The position numbers and the translations under genes are program-made. 34,511 bases of DNA from an uncultured bacterium. Lineage in GTDB: Bacteria; Planctomycetota; UBA1135; UBA2386. Under the pieces are notes generated by a model. The model saw only the letters and a list, made by a program, of their open reading frames with translations. It did no database searches and was not told the origin of the DNA. The stretch is taken from NCBI GenBank assembly GCA_937906475.1, contig CALCZA010000156.1, positions 1 to 34,511 on the forward strand. The letters run 5' to 3'. Positions 10,001-17,367 of the stretch are shown here, one piece after another (positions within the stretch are counted from its first letter, which is position 1; every line of letters starts with the position of its first letter).

Positions 10001-10468
10001 TGGGACGTAACGCCGCCGCTGACTGGCTCGATTGCAACGTCTAGCGCTCTGCGTATGCGAGCAGAGTTCTCTTGCGCAAACGCCAACGAATACGGCGCAT
10101 CTTGCGGCAAGCTGCGCGCATCGCACTCAGGCTCAAGCGCCTTGGGGTCCACGTTCCACTTCCGTGTCAATAACGCGACAGCCAGTTCTCTCGCGTTCAT
10201 CGGTCTGGGGCAGAACAACTTGAATCCATACCCAGTGTCACTGACTGGCGTGGGATTCACCAATTGCAAGTCCTACAGCCAATCGGTGGTAACCCTGTCT
10301 CAGCCAACGAACCTATCTGGCATCGCGACGTTCTCGCTGAGCATCCCAAACTTCGCATCCTTAAATGGCTACCAGCTAAGCGGACAGTGGATCAGTATTG
10401 ACGCATCCGAGCCAGGCAACCTGACTTTCTCGGACGCGACTCGCTTCACCGTCGGCACCAACCCATAG
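7028..10468 (+). CDS. Secreted S8 (subtilisin/kexin-like) serine protease with P-domain-like region and C-terminal sorting-type domain
   Basis: The protein has 1146 residues with a short signal peptide cut near ASAQ. Residues about 40-215 resemble an S8 propeptide or N-terminal extension. The catalytic domain covers about 220-480: His267 in NSHGHCTAG, oxyanion Asn368 in SNAGNQ and Ser453 in GTSAATPIVAG. The usual catalytic Asp position reads VYEGVEGTHPDF, with Glu240 where DTG or DSG is expected. Residues about 540-670 look like a proprotein-convertase P-domain (DLDLRVVAPNG, GDWTVYI). Beta-rich domains follow. The last ~115 residues carry IPxxxxLxGxxLxGxxIxID (1106-1125), shared with the FG-GAP/ASPIC protein. 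AGAGAG about 10 nt before the ATG is a plausible ribosome binding site. Likely extracellular or surface protease. Confidence 0.87.
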   Translation: MQRNTLGLAMSIFTTLASAQSPDGRDARPIAEDPRVLLEYAQFDPTVSTPALPPRLQAGASVNLHIVQFKSSPTDEDREAVRRAGGVIKGFLPVDCHLVYMPAGAMGLYTISSVRWVGAYEPAYRLEPYILKEITTGAVMPTRIYNMVMADKRNDKARLAAKLQAIGAEIIDQHIGGLLFTASLNAQQLRQVAAMDEVLWIDRFSEPEYDMDNARIQGGANAIEAVAGYTGAGVRGHVYEGVEGTHPDFNTAMIQVGPGLCSGANSHGHCTAGIVFGNGTSAPQARGMAPDAIGFFTRYISSTNTTCATSPARNTIIGNAISANNIMFTTASWGNSRTFNYTSDSADADDIVFDHRIPWTQSQSNAGNQDSRPQAWGKNIISVGGVRHQNNSNPGDDTWGNGGSTGPAQDTRNKPDLCAYYDSVWTSDRSGTAGYNTAAGVAGNSTTGFSGTSAATPIVAGHNALAIQMYTDHLFTPPRVQGGSRFENRPYAQTLKALQIACANMYTPTATDNRREHVGYGFPSLTNMYDRRDKISIIPEDVPITQGSTHVYTFNVLAGETDLKICMTYLDPAGNPAAAYDRINDLDLRVVAPNGTSYWGNRGLDGAGQSNQSATGGSRDSRDTVENVIRNNPQSGDWTVYITAPSLTIDAHTATGATDATYALVVNGGRRVYGEDCARFLPDASPTYGSGNYFPWGGYSPTELDTVYASNNGGSVGGAVYVDVVTTSPIWVHSIMVNTALTAGQVACLDVYTKSGSHVGTELNASAWMAKSAGRGISAGQDNATQIDLAQPFRLAAGNHAFAIIGSNISHRYTNGSNGYTNGAVTINAGSATNAPFSGSVYVPRTANITLKFREATAIAQNMRYQTIMRSDELGEAGAITGMAFSGQSDGWHFNSSLKIRMAQVPAGYTLSSSFNANLPGLLPVLESANHSWNYAAGDWRNIGLQTPFSYDGTSDVVVEIIAMGNVQSTTGSSTGPFEKDPNRQRVYNASWDVTPPLTGSIATSSALRMRAEFSCANANEYGASCGKLRASHSGSSALGSTFHFRVNNATASSLAFIGLGQNNLNPYPVSLTGVGFTNCKSYSQSVVTLSQPTNLSGIATFSLSIPNFASLNGYQLSGQWISIDASEPGNLTFSDATRFTVGTNP

Positions 10469-10492
10469 CCGATTCGGAGTTGCTAACACCGG

Positions 10493-10526
10493 CGAGCCTC
10501 GCGCCCCACATGGGTCGCGAGGCTCG
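10493..10526. terminator. Strong hairpin terminator between convergent genes
   Basis: CGAGCCTCGCG at 10493-10503 pairs perfectly with CGCGAGGCTCG at 10516-10526; the loop itself can pair CCC with GGG. It lies 25 bp after the S8 protease stop and is followed by TTCATT. It probably ends the protease transcript and may also act for the minus-strand cassette. Confidence 0.7.
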
Positions 10527-10539
10527 TTCATTCCAGGGG

Positions 10540-10665
10540 TCACAAATCAAACTCGGACCCCATGATCGCCTCCCTCTTCATTGCCGCTAGCGTCAGCACC
10601 GACTCGCGCGCGCCAATCACGTCCCCTAGCCAGCCGCCTTCGACTTCCGGGAAGACCTGGCTCAT
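10540..10665 (-). CDS. Candidate 41-residue protein, overlapping the DUF2130 stop
   Basis: ATG at 10665 overlaps the DUF2130 stop codon in an ATGA arrangement, the usual mark of translational coupling. The product starts [16 protein letters not shown] and ends [13 protein letters not shown]. It has no membrane segment or known motif; the composition is that of a normal soluble protein. The frame ends just before the terminator hairpin at 10493-10526. It could be a real small partner protein or the surviving tail of a longer lost gene. I do not recognise the family. Confidence 0.45.
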   Translation of the reverse strand: MSQVFPEVEGGWLGDVIGARESVLTLAAMKREAIMGSEFDL

Positions 10666-12071
10666 TCAGTATCGCCAGGACCAGGATTATTGAGTTCAGA
10701 GAACTTGGCCGCCATCGTCGGGTTACCCCGTGCCAGCTTCTTGATCGTCACGTCCTGCGCCTTGTCGTTCGCTAGTCGAAGGTTCCGGTCGGTGCCTTGC
10801 AGGGCATCCTTCGTCTTCTGCAGGTGGTCGATCGATTTATCAATCTCATCGATCGCTGTTTGGAAGCGCCTGGAGGCGAGGTCGTAGTTCTTCGCGAATG
10901 CGGTCTTAAACGAATCGAGGTTGGTTTCGAAGTTCGTGATGTCGATGTTTTGCGCCTTAACAAGCGCAAGCTCCGACTTGTACTTGAGCGAGTTCATCGC
11001 CGCATTCCGTAGCAGTGTGATGATCGGCAGGAAAAACTGCGGTCGCACAACGTACATCTTCGGATAGCGGTGGAACACATCGACGATCCCGGTGTTGTAG
11101 AGCTCACTGTCGGACTCGAGCAGGGATACCAGCACCGCATACTCACAGCCCTTCTGGGTGCGATCCTTATCGAGTTCCTTAAGGAAGTCCTCGTTCTTGT
11201 GCTTCGTCGCGGTGCGATCGCTCTCGTTCTTCATTTCGAACATGACAGAGACGATCTCAGTGCCATCCTCATCCGAGTCACGAAAGATGTAGTCGCCCTT
11301 GCTGCCAGTCCGCGCGTCGTTGTCCTTCTCGAAATACGCCCTCGGAAATGCCGTCGAACGAATGCGGTTGAACTCGGTCTCGCAGTGCTGCTCAAGAGTT
11401 TCGCCAACCATCTTGGTCGACAAGCGAGCCTTCAGGTCCTTGAGGCGATCAATCGTGTCATCGCGATCCTTGATCTGCGTTTCGTATTTATCCTTGAGCG
11501 CCGTCTCGGCGAGTTGCTTCTCAAGCTCCGATCGCTCAAGGCCGCTCTTCAGTTTGTCGCGCTCTTTCTCAACCACGCTGACGGCCTCGGTGATCGCGAG
11601 TTTCTGCGCAACCTCGATCGCGCCGAGCTTGGCGTTCAGGCCCTGGATCTCCATGTCCTTCGTCGCGGCGGCGGTCTGCAGTTGGTTCGCGAGCGTCGCC
11701 TCGGCTAGCTTGGCAGCGGCTTGCTGTTCCTGATTCGCCTGTGCGAGTTTGTTCGCGATGGCGTCACGATCCTTTTCGACGGCGCTCAGGGCCTCGCTGA
11801 TAGCGAGCTTCCGCGCGACCTCACCGGCTTCGAGCTTGGCATTGAGATCCTGGATCTCGGTGTCCTTGGCTGCGGCAGTTTTCTGCGATTCGCTGACAAC
11901 CTTGGCCGTGGCAAGCTCGACGGCATTCTGTTTGTCCTTCTCGGCCAGTTCAAGTCGCTCATGCAACTGCTGCTCGAACTCACCGTCGCGGACCTGCTTC
12001 AGGATGTCCGCGTAACCGGCTTCGTCAATCTTGAATGCTTTCCCGCAGTGCGGGCAGTTGATCTCGTGCAT
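10662..12071 (-). CDS. DUF2130 family protein: zinc-binding N-terminus, coiled coil, PD-(D/E)XK-like core
   Basis: The protein has 469 residues. The N-terminus ([19 protein letters not shown], Cys6/Cys9, then [20 protein letters not shown]) is characteristic of DUF2130. Residues about 40-215 are a charged coiled coil containing a near-duplicate block: 64-103 ([20 protein letters not shown]...) matches 132-172. Residues 255-350 hold GDYIF (Asp260) and FEMKNE (Glu279, Lys281), the D...ExK spacing of PD-(D/E)XK nuclease folds, followed by AVLVSLLE. A nuclease role is inference; the family has no firm function that I know of. The start lies 2 nt after the stop of a 52-residue frame, and the stop overlaps the next frame, so it sits in a tight cassette beside transposon debris. 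Confidence 0.82.
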   Translation of the reverse strand: MHEINCPHCGKAFKIDEAGYADILKQVRDGEFEQQLHERLELAEKDKQNAVELATAKVVSESQKTAAAKDTEIQDLNAKLEAGEVARKLAISEALSAVEKDRDAIANKLAQANQEQQAAAKLAEATLANQLQTAAATKDMEIQGLNAKLGAIEVAQKLAITEAVSVVEKERDKLKSGLERSELEKQLAETALKDKYETQIKDRDDTIDRLKDLKARLSTKMVGETLEQHCETEFNRIRSTAFPRAYFEKDNDARTGSKGDYIFRDSDEDGTEIVSVMFEMKNESDRTATKHKNEDFLKELDKDRTQKGCEYAVLVSLLESDSELYNTGIVDVFHRYPKMYVVRPQFFLPIITLLRNAAMNSLKYKSELALVKAQNIDITNFETNLDSFKTAFAKNYDLASRRFQTAIDEIDKSIDHLQKTKDALQGTDRNLRLANDKAQDVTIKKLARGNPTMAAKFSELNNPGPGDTE

Positions 12072-12073
12072 AA

Positions 12074-12232
12074 CTACTTTTCTTCTGCCTTCGCCAGGAT
12101 CTGCGTCAGCATCTCAGGCACCGCTCCCACGGCCTCGAGGTTTGCTGCTCGGCACGCCAACTGACTCTTCGCGACACTATCGCATGCCGCAGGCCATTCG
12201 GGCAGACCACCCAAACCCCAGCCAGGCACCAT
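12074..12232 (-). CDS. Candidate 52-residue protein immediately upstream of DUF2130
   Basis: The frame starts at ATG 12232 with GTGAGGG a few bases upstream, a better Shine-Dalgarno than most genes here have. Its TAG stop leaves only 2 nt before the DUF2130 ATG, so coupled translation is likely. The product begins [19 protein letters not shown] and ends in a helix-forming, charged segment ([20 protein letters not shown]). No family recognised. It could be a small partner or antitoxin-like protein, or the tail of a truncated gene: the frame stays open upstream to 12289, but that part looks non-coding. Confidence 0.5.
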   Translation of the reverse strand: MVPGWGLGGLPEWPAACDSVAKSQLACRAANLEAVGAVPEMLTQILAKAEEK

Positions 12233-12269
12233 CCTACCCTCACGACAACCCGTCAACCCACCAATTGGA

Positions 12270-12306
12270 CCGCCACCCACTAAACACACCGCTCCGCCAC
12301 AAAGAC
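12270..12306. repeat. Degenerate 37-bp direct repeat, copy B
   Basis: Partner of 231-267 (27 of 37 identical by my count, no gaps). It lies between the DUF2130 cassette and the transposase remnant, on the downstream side of the remnant in its own reading direction, where an element end would be expected. Confidence 0.4.
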
Positions 12307-12474
12307 CCCGCCGCCTGCGACCGTCCGCCCGGGACGCGCTCTACAAGACGGGAATCACAGGCCGCGTCTCCACGAACGTCAACTACGCCTGCAGCATTGA
12401 GGCCCCGGAGTCGGCCCACGCGAAATGCACCCCTGGCTTCGAACAAATACTGCAGAGCTTCACGTCCCTCGAGT

Positions 12475-12630
12475 GAACAGGGGCACCCGCGATTCGACTC
12501 CAGCGCTTCGTGTGACAACCCCATCGCCGGCAGCACGCGCTCGAGCGAAACTGGATCCTGGATCGCTGCGTGCAGTCGCCTAACGCCATTGCAGCACGTC
12601 CCCCCGCGCCGGAGCGCCGTAGGCCAGTGC
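12475..12630 (-). pseudogene. Remnant of the C-terminus of an IS91-type transposase
   Basis: In one minus-strand frame the sequence reads LRRGGTC, then VRRLHAAIQDPVSLERV, then LPAMGLSHEAL. This matches, by memory of the family, the conserved end of IS91/Y2-type transposases: a CGG zinc knuckle, then an RLLAAIxDP-like segment, then xRxLxxxGLPxE. The knuckle cysteine is changed to Arg and nothing upstream (catalytic HUH/Y2 region) is present, so it is a short decayed fragment. Boundaries are approximate. Family assignment rests on pattern recognition only. Confidence 0.5.
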
Positions 12631-13036
12631 AAGTCATGCGGCACCGACTCATAGATCTATTGCCCCACTCGCAGAACCAACACCACACGCGGGAGCGACG
12701 GCACGGAGTCTAGGTGTAGATCATGTAACGATTCCTACCCAGAGATGGCTGCTGACTACCATCGGCGCAATGTCAGCAGCGCAAGTAACGGAGACTACTT
12801 TTGACCGTGCAACAAGCGGCTACGCTAGGGTGAGCAGCGGCGATCAAAATAAGCGAGCAGCACGCGCATGGCAAAGCAGATGCCTTGCCATGACTCTTGG
12901 TCCTAGGGCCGAGGCCGTGTGGATCCGCTCAGAATGAGAATCAGAATGCGAACCAAGTTATTGACCATGGCGCGACTCGCCAGGCTGTCGCTGCCCGGTG
13001 GCACGACAACACCTGACTGCGGGCCGGAGTAGGCAC
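12631..13036. other. Intergenic stretch without recognised genes
   Basis: About 400 bp with stops in most frames. It contains a short CAGAATG direct repeat near 12933-12950 and isolated TTGACC hexamers, but no complete promoter that I trust. The base composition is less GC-rich than the coding blocks around it. It presumably carries the promoter of the small membrane protein at 13037. Confidence 0.35.
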
Positions 13037-13300
13037 ATGCACCACTTCTTCAAAGTGATTTCGCAGTTCGCGCTGCTTGCCTGGCTACTCATCACGGGTC
13101 TCACCATATGGGCCCTGTTTGGGATCGAAGTAACAGCCGAGGGAATAGTAAACCCGGAAGCAGGCGACGTCTTGAGCAAACTACTCGCACAGGTGGCCCC
13201 GGTTTATTGGTGGTCTGCGTCGATTGGAACCCTCGTCGGTTCGGCGTTCTTCCACATCGCCGCCGAGATCACGCTGCTTCGGAAGGCGTCGGAGAGGTAG
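13037..13300 (+). CDS. Small two-pass membrane protein, function unknown
   Basis: The protein has 87 residues from ATG 13037, preceded by GGAG at 13026-13029 at good spacing; an upstream in-frame GTG at 12998 has no such site. It has a hydrophobic helix near residues 8-30 (FALLAWLLITGLTIWALF) and a second near 52-75 (VYWWSASIGTLVGSAFFHIA), with a polar, acidic loop between and a basic tail (LLRKASER). Both termini probably face the same side. I recognise no family. It stands alone, upstream of a convergent YeiH-type gene. Confidence 0.6.
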   Translation: MHHFFKVISQFALLAWLLITGLTIWALFGIEVTAEGIVNPEAGDVLSKLLAQVAPVYWWSASIGTLVGSAFFHIAAEITLLRKASER

Positions 13301-13422
13301 GCAAGTAGCCATGCGCCGCCACCTCCGAGTGATGTCGCAGTTCGCCGAGTCCATGCAGCAAGACTCCAAGGTGCGAAGGAAACCTCTCAGCGGCTAGCTG
13401 CATTCGTGATGTGCCAACGCCA

Positions 13423-14541
13423 TCAGGCGCAATGTGTCGCCAACAATAGCGCCACCATCACAATCCACGCCGTCGTGAAACCCGCGGCCAACAACGGCCT
13501 GACGCCCGTGCGCAAGACCTCGCGAAGCGAACTCTTCAGGCCGAGCGCCGCCATCGCAATGGTCATCGCAAACGCACAGAGCTGACGTAGCGCGTCTGCC
13601 AACCACAAAGGAACAAGGCCAGCTGCATCGACCACGGCAACCGCAGCAAACCCGAGCACAAACCATGGCACGATGATGCGACGTTGGCCGCCAGCCATCA
13701 CCCGACGCGCCACTACGCCACCGAGCAGCAAACCGAGCGGCAACAGGTGTGCAACGCGAACGAGCTTGATGATGCTGGCCGCCTCGCCGCACACTTCGCC
13801 ACGCGCATAGCCAGACGCGACGGCTTGCGCAACTTCGTGCACAGAACCTCCAACCCAGAAGCCATAGAGGTCGGCGTCTAGCTGCAGCCAAGAACCGAGC
13901 ATTGGCAGGACCAACATCGCAAGCGTACCGAACAGCGTCACCATGGTCAGCGCTTGGGTGACCTCACGATCCTTAGCCTTCAACACCGAATCCGCGGCAG
14001 CGATGGCGGCGGCACCACAAATCGCGTGGCCCGACGCGAGCAACCAGGCAAGGTTCGACGACAGGCCGAGCCGGCGGCTGATCCAGTAGCCGAACAACAA
14101 CGTCGAAGCGACGATGGCCGTGACGGCTAGCCAGCCACTGGCGCCAACGGCCGCGACCTGTGGCAAGCCGATACGCAACCCGAGAAGCACGATCGCGAAG
14201 CGCAACACCGGGCGGCACGCAAAGTCGAGGCCGGGCAGAGTCGCGGTCGGCATCGGGCGAAGCTGTGCCAGCGCGAGCCCTAGCAAGAGCGACACGACCA
14301 TCGATCCCGCGACGACGCCGCACGCGGCGAGCACCGGGGTCAGGAGCGTGGCGAGAACCGCAACCCCACCGGCCAGCAGCAGGCCCGGCAGAAGGTGGCC
14401 TCGTGGGCTTGGCACGCCCGCAGGCAGCCCCATTGGCACCCGACCCTCTGGCGACGGCACCACTGGCGAGGGGAGGGGCCAGCCAACTCGGGCTATGGAC
14501 AGTGCGACGCGGGCAACGGTGATCATCAGGTGAGAAAGCAT
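13423..14541 (-). CDS. yeiH: YeiH/UPF0324 family putative sulfate-exporter-type transporter
   Basis: A 372-residue polytopic inner-membrane protein with about nine to eleven hydrophobic helices. Family signatures are GHAICGAAAIAA at 171-182 and GGSVHEVAQAVA at 231-242, with an FRFAIVLLGLRIGL-type helix near 113-126. The start at 14541 is supported by AGAGGAAG a few bases upstream. The first ~50 residues are rich in Pro and Gly before the first helix, longer than usual. The family is named for putative sulfate export; the real substrate is uncertain. It is divergent from a LysR regulator, as yeiH is from yeiE in enterobacteria, and is probably controlled by it. Confidence 0.85.
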   Translation of the reverse strand: MLSHLMITVARVALSIARVGWPLPSPVVPSPEGRVPMGLPAGVPSPRGHLLPGLLLAGGVAVLATLLTPVLAACGVVAGSMVVSLLLGLALAQLRPMPTATLPGLDFACRPVLRFAIVLLGLRIGLPQVAAVGASGWLAVTAIVASTLLFGYWISRRLGLSSNLAWLLASGHAICGAAAIAAADSVLKAKDREVTQALTMVTLFGTLAMLVLPMLGSWLQLDADLYGFWVGGSVHEVAQAVASGYARGEVCGEAASIIKLVRVAHLLPLGLLLGGVVARRVMAGGQRRIIVPWFVLGFAAVAVVDAAGLVPLWLADALRQLCAFAMTIAMAALGLKSSLREVLRTGVRPLLAAGFTTAWIVMVALLLATHCA

Positions 14542-14617
14542 CGACTTCCTCTGGTCATCGGTCCAATTGAACGTTTCGTGCTATATGATTGATCTAACTG
14601 ATGATTAGCCAAGCCAC
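14542..14617. promoter_or_regulatory. Divergent promoter/operator region between yeiH and the LysR gene
   Basis: This 76-bp spacer is AT-richer than its surroundings. It contains TATATGAT near 14582, usable as a -10 element, and repeated TGAT units (TGATTGAT, then CTGATGAT) within 14586-14606 that could form a LysR T-N11-A type site. Position and composition are seen; binding is inferred from the family habit of autoregulation over a divergent target. Confidence 0.5.
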
Positions 14618-15529
14618 ATGATCACCCTACGCCAACTGGAGATCTTCCTGGCGGTCGCCCACCGCGAGCATGTCACGGCCGCAGCCACCGCCGTGCATCT
14701 GTCTCAATCAGCTGTCAGCACAGCACTTGCCGAACTCGCGGATCGCCTCGGCGGGCCGCTGTTCGAACGGGTCGGCCGCCGCATCGTGCTCAACGACCGC
14801 GGCCGCAAGTTGACTGAGGACGCCGCCGACCTACTGATGCGGGCCTCAGATCTCGTGCAGCACTACAACCACGGCGACATCCTCAAAGGCAACCTGCGCA
14901 TTGGCGCCAGTTCCACCATTGGCACCTACCTGCTACCGGAGTTGATCGGAACGTTCGTCGCCGCCCACCCCGACGTCGACATCAACCTTGAGATCGCCAA
15001 CACCGAGGCCATCGAGGACCAATTGCGCTCGCAGCAACTCGACCTAGCATTCATCGAGGGGCCCTCGCACCACCCGCAAATCGCGGCGACCCCGTGGCGG
15101 CAAGACGAACTGCTCGTGTTCGCCGCTGCCGGCCACAAGCTGACCAAGCGCCGGCAACTGTCGCTCGACGATTTAGCCGCCGAGCAGTGGATCATGCGCG
15201 AACCAGGTTCGGGCACCCGTTCGGTCTTTGAAGACGCCCTACGCAGCCACGACGTGCAGTTGCACGCCGCCCTGACCTTTGGCAGTAGTGAAGCCGTCAA
15301 GCAAGGCGTGCGGTCGGGGCTCGGACTGGGCTGCTTGTCCGAGTTCGCGGTGCGGCGCGAGCTTGCATCAGGTGACTTGGTTGCGCTCAAGGTAAAGGGA
15401 CTCAACTTGCAGCGACGGCTGTGGCGCATCGCCAAAGAAGCGGGTTACCAGAGCAAACTGCAGCGGGCCTGCATCGAGCACATGAAACAAGAGCCGAAAT
15501 CGCGCACGAAGCGCCTCAGACATCAGTAG
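14618..15529 (+). CDS. LysR-family transcriptional regulator, YeiE-like
   Basis: The protein has 303 residues. Residues 1-60 form the winged helix-turn-helix (MITLRQLEIFLAVA, HLSQSAVSTALAELADRLG, LFERVGRR). The effector domain starts near 88 with LRIGASSTIGTYLLPELIG, the form seen in the CysB/CbbR/YeiE branch, and continues with LDLAFIEGP and PGSGTRSVFE, which usually contact the ligand. It is divergent from a YeiH-type transporter 76 bp away, the classic YeiE-YeiH arrangement, so it likely controls that transporter and itself. The ligand is unknown; a sulfur-linked anion is a family-based guess. Confidence 0.9.
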   Translation: MITLRQLEIFLAVAHREHVTAAATAVHLSQSAVSTALAELADRLGGPLFERVGRRIVLNDRGRKLTEDAADLLMRASDLVQHYNHGDILKGNLRIGASSTIGTYLLPELIGTFVAAHPDVDINLEIANTEAIEDQLRSQQLDLAFIEGPSHHPQIAATPWRQDELLVFAAAGHKLTKRRQLSLDDLAAEQWIMREPGSGTRSVFEDALRSHDVQLHAALTFGSSEAVKQGVRSGLGLGCLSEFAVRRELASGDLVALKVKGLNLQRRLWRIAKEAGYQSKLQRACIEHMKQEPKSRTKRLRHQ

Positions 15530-15582
15530 CTCAGTAGTTTTCGCCCGCTCGCGGCCTACGATCGCTGCCCCTAGGTCACTTC

Positions 15583-16851
15583 ATGTCTCAAGCCCCCAGC
15601 CACGATTCTACTCTCGCCCAAGACGTTGCCAGCTTCTGCCTGCAGCAAGTCCCAGACCCCCAACAAAGCCGTTCGAGTTTCCCGAACTCTGCGCTTTGGG
15701 CGGCCGTCGCCAAGACCGGAACCGGGCTTTGGCTCGACACCGGCGACATTGATGCAGCACAAGCGTTATGGGCACAGGAGTTCGTCGCACTGACGACCAA
15801 CAACACCCTGCTCAACAATGAAGTGCAGAAGGGCATCTACGACAAACTGGTTCCCGGCACCGCGAAGTTGCTGAGTGACAAGGGCGTCAGTCGCGACAAC
15901 ATCGTGCAAGAGATCGCGTTCGTGCTGAACGCAGTACACGGCCTGAAACTGGTGCGCACGTTTGATGCCGATGTTTCGGTCGAACTGCACACCGCGATCA
16001 GCAACGACGCCGAAGCGAGCTACCAATACGGCAAGCGCTTCCACGCGATCTGCCCAGACCGCTTCATCGTCAAGGTGCCACTGACGCCGGCAGGCTTGAT
16101 CGCAGCGCGTCGCCTGTCCGATGACGGCATTCGATTGAACTTCACGCTCGGCTTCTCGGCGCGTCAAAATTTTCTGATCGCATCACTGGCGAAGCCGACC
16201 TGGGTCAACGTGTTCATGGGCCGCATCGGTGCGTTCATTGCCGACAACAAGCTCGGTGATGGCAAGAACGCAGGTGAGAAGGCGACGCTCGCGAGCCAAC
16301 GTGCGTTGCGCAAACTGCTCGCGGATGGCGGCCCGGACGTTCGCCAGATCGGCGCATCGATCCGCAATGGCAACCAGGTCAACGATCTGCTCGGCCTCGA
16401 CGTCTTTACCATTCCGACAGGTGCCGCCAAGAGCTTCATCGAACTCAACCCAGCACCGGACACGATCGTCGACAAGACGGGCAACGATCCGGCAGTGAGC
16501 TTTGGCGCCGGCATCGATGCTGCAGCCGAGGGCTTAAATTGCTTCTGGGATATCAGCGCCGAGTTTAAGGAGGCGACCGCTGCTACTGCCGCGCTCGATG
16601 CCAACTCGGCAACGGCTGCGGACGTGATGGCGACGCTAGCCATCAACGGCGCTGGCGATATGTTCCCGCAATTCTCAGGCGAAGAAGCGGCGAAGGTCAA
16701 CAGCGACGGCAAGATCCCGGTGCACGCCGAGTGGCAAAGTCGCGTCAAAGCTGGCACCGCTAGCTGGGATGGCATGTTGACTGCTGCGGCACTCGCAAGC
16801 TTCACAAAGGATCAGAACGCGCTCGACGCCCGCATCAGCGGCTTGCTGTAA
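15583..16851 (+). CDS. Transaldolase family protein
   Basis: A 422-residue TIM-barrel aldolase. Family marks are the LWLDTGDID strand, LTTNNTLLNNEV with the conserved TNNT, and the Schiff-base lysine Lys164 in RFIVKVPLTPAG, followed by GIRLNFTLGFSARQ. It would transfer a dihydroxyacetone unit between sugar phosphates in the non-oxidative pentose phosphate pathway. It is longer than the roughly 320-residue classical enzymes, with an extended C-terminal part. It lies 53 bp after the LysR gene on the same strand, so co-transcription is possible, though there is no obvious functional link. The ribosome binding site is weak. Cytoplasmic. Confidence 0.9.
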   Translation: MSQAPSHDSTLAQDVASFCLQQVPDPQQSRSSFPNSALWAAVAKTGTGLWLDTGDIDAAQALWAQEFVALTTNNTLLNNEVQKGIYDKLVPGTAKLLSDKGVSRDNIVQEIAFVLNAVHGLKLVRTFDADVSVELHTAISNDAEASYQYGKRFHAICPDRFIVKVPLTPAGLIAARRLSDDGIRLNFTLGFSARQNFLIASLAKPTWVNVFMGRIGAFIADNKLGDGKNAGEKATLASQRALRKLLADGGPDVRQIGASIRNGNQVNDLLGLDVFTIPTGAAKSFIELNPAPDTIVDKTGNDPAVSFGAGIDAAAEGLNCFWDISAEFKEATAATAALDANSATAADVMATLAINGAGDMFPQFSGEEAAKVNSDGKIPVHAEWQSRVKAGTASWDGMLTAAALASFTKDQNALDARISGLL

Positions 16852-16862
16852 GACCGTGAGTG

Positions 16863-16895
16863 GGCGGCCCGTCGCGTGAAGTCACGCCGGCCGCC
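16863..16895. terminator. Long hairpin after transaldolase
   Basis: GGCGGCC 16863-16869 pairs with GGCCGCC 16889-16895, and inside it GCGTG 16874-16878 pairs with CACGC 16883-16887 around AAGT. It begins 12 bp after the stop codon. No T-tract follows, so it may end transcription with other factors or protect the mRNA end. Confidence 0.5.
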
Positions 16896-17367
16896 GCGGG
16901 GAGCCATGCAAGACGATTTGGACTTGGCAGTCCGGCCAGGTCCTGCGCCCGACGAGGTGATCGCCCACACGGACACCGGACCGAGCACGCGAGCGCCTGC
17001 CCACGCTCGCGAACGTCGACCTCGCGTGCATCGAATGCCTCGGCCCTTGACCGAAATCCACGGTGCAAAGTCCCTCACCATTGCAGGTAGGCCCCCAACA
17101 TCTAGGCGCAGTCGGTTGCCCTCCGCACCGTCCACCCGTCTCAGTTCGGTTGCGACGACGGCCACAAGTCTTGTCGAGCGAATCCACCTAGCCAATGGCT
17201 CAGGATTGCGCCCAAACAGCCCGAACTACGGCAATCCGCTAAGATTCTCGGAACCTCAACCCAACAATCGCATTGCTACGACACCCCCTGGCTAGAGAAT
17301 TACCAGGAAGACTGATCCAGCCACCGCGACGCACGTTGTCACAGACGATTCGCACCCGACAAGACCA
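16896..17367. other. Intergenic region upstream of the large A2M-like gene
   Basis: About 470 bp. Frames are open on both strands, but their products are rich in Arg, Ser and Gly, with no motif, and look like GC-driven artefacts. The right end must hold the promoter of the 17368 gene; no confident -35/-10 pair or strong ribosome binding site was found. Confidence 0.35.

Noticed and set aside
12031..12654. Plus-strand open frame of about 207 codons
   Set aside because: It runs antisense to the DUF2130 start, the 52-residue frame and the transposase remnant; its Pro/Arg/Ser composition is not protein-like.
16812..17195. Minus-strand open frames after the transaldolase
   Set aside because: They overlap the transaldolase end and the hairpin at 16863-16895, and show no recognisable domain.
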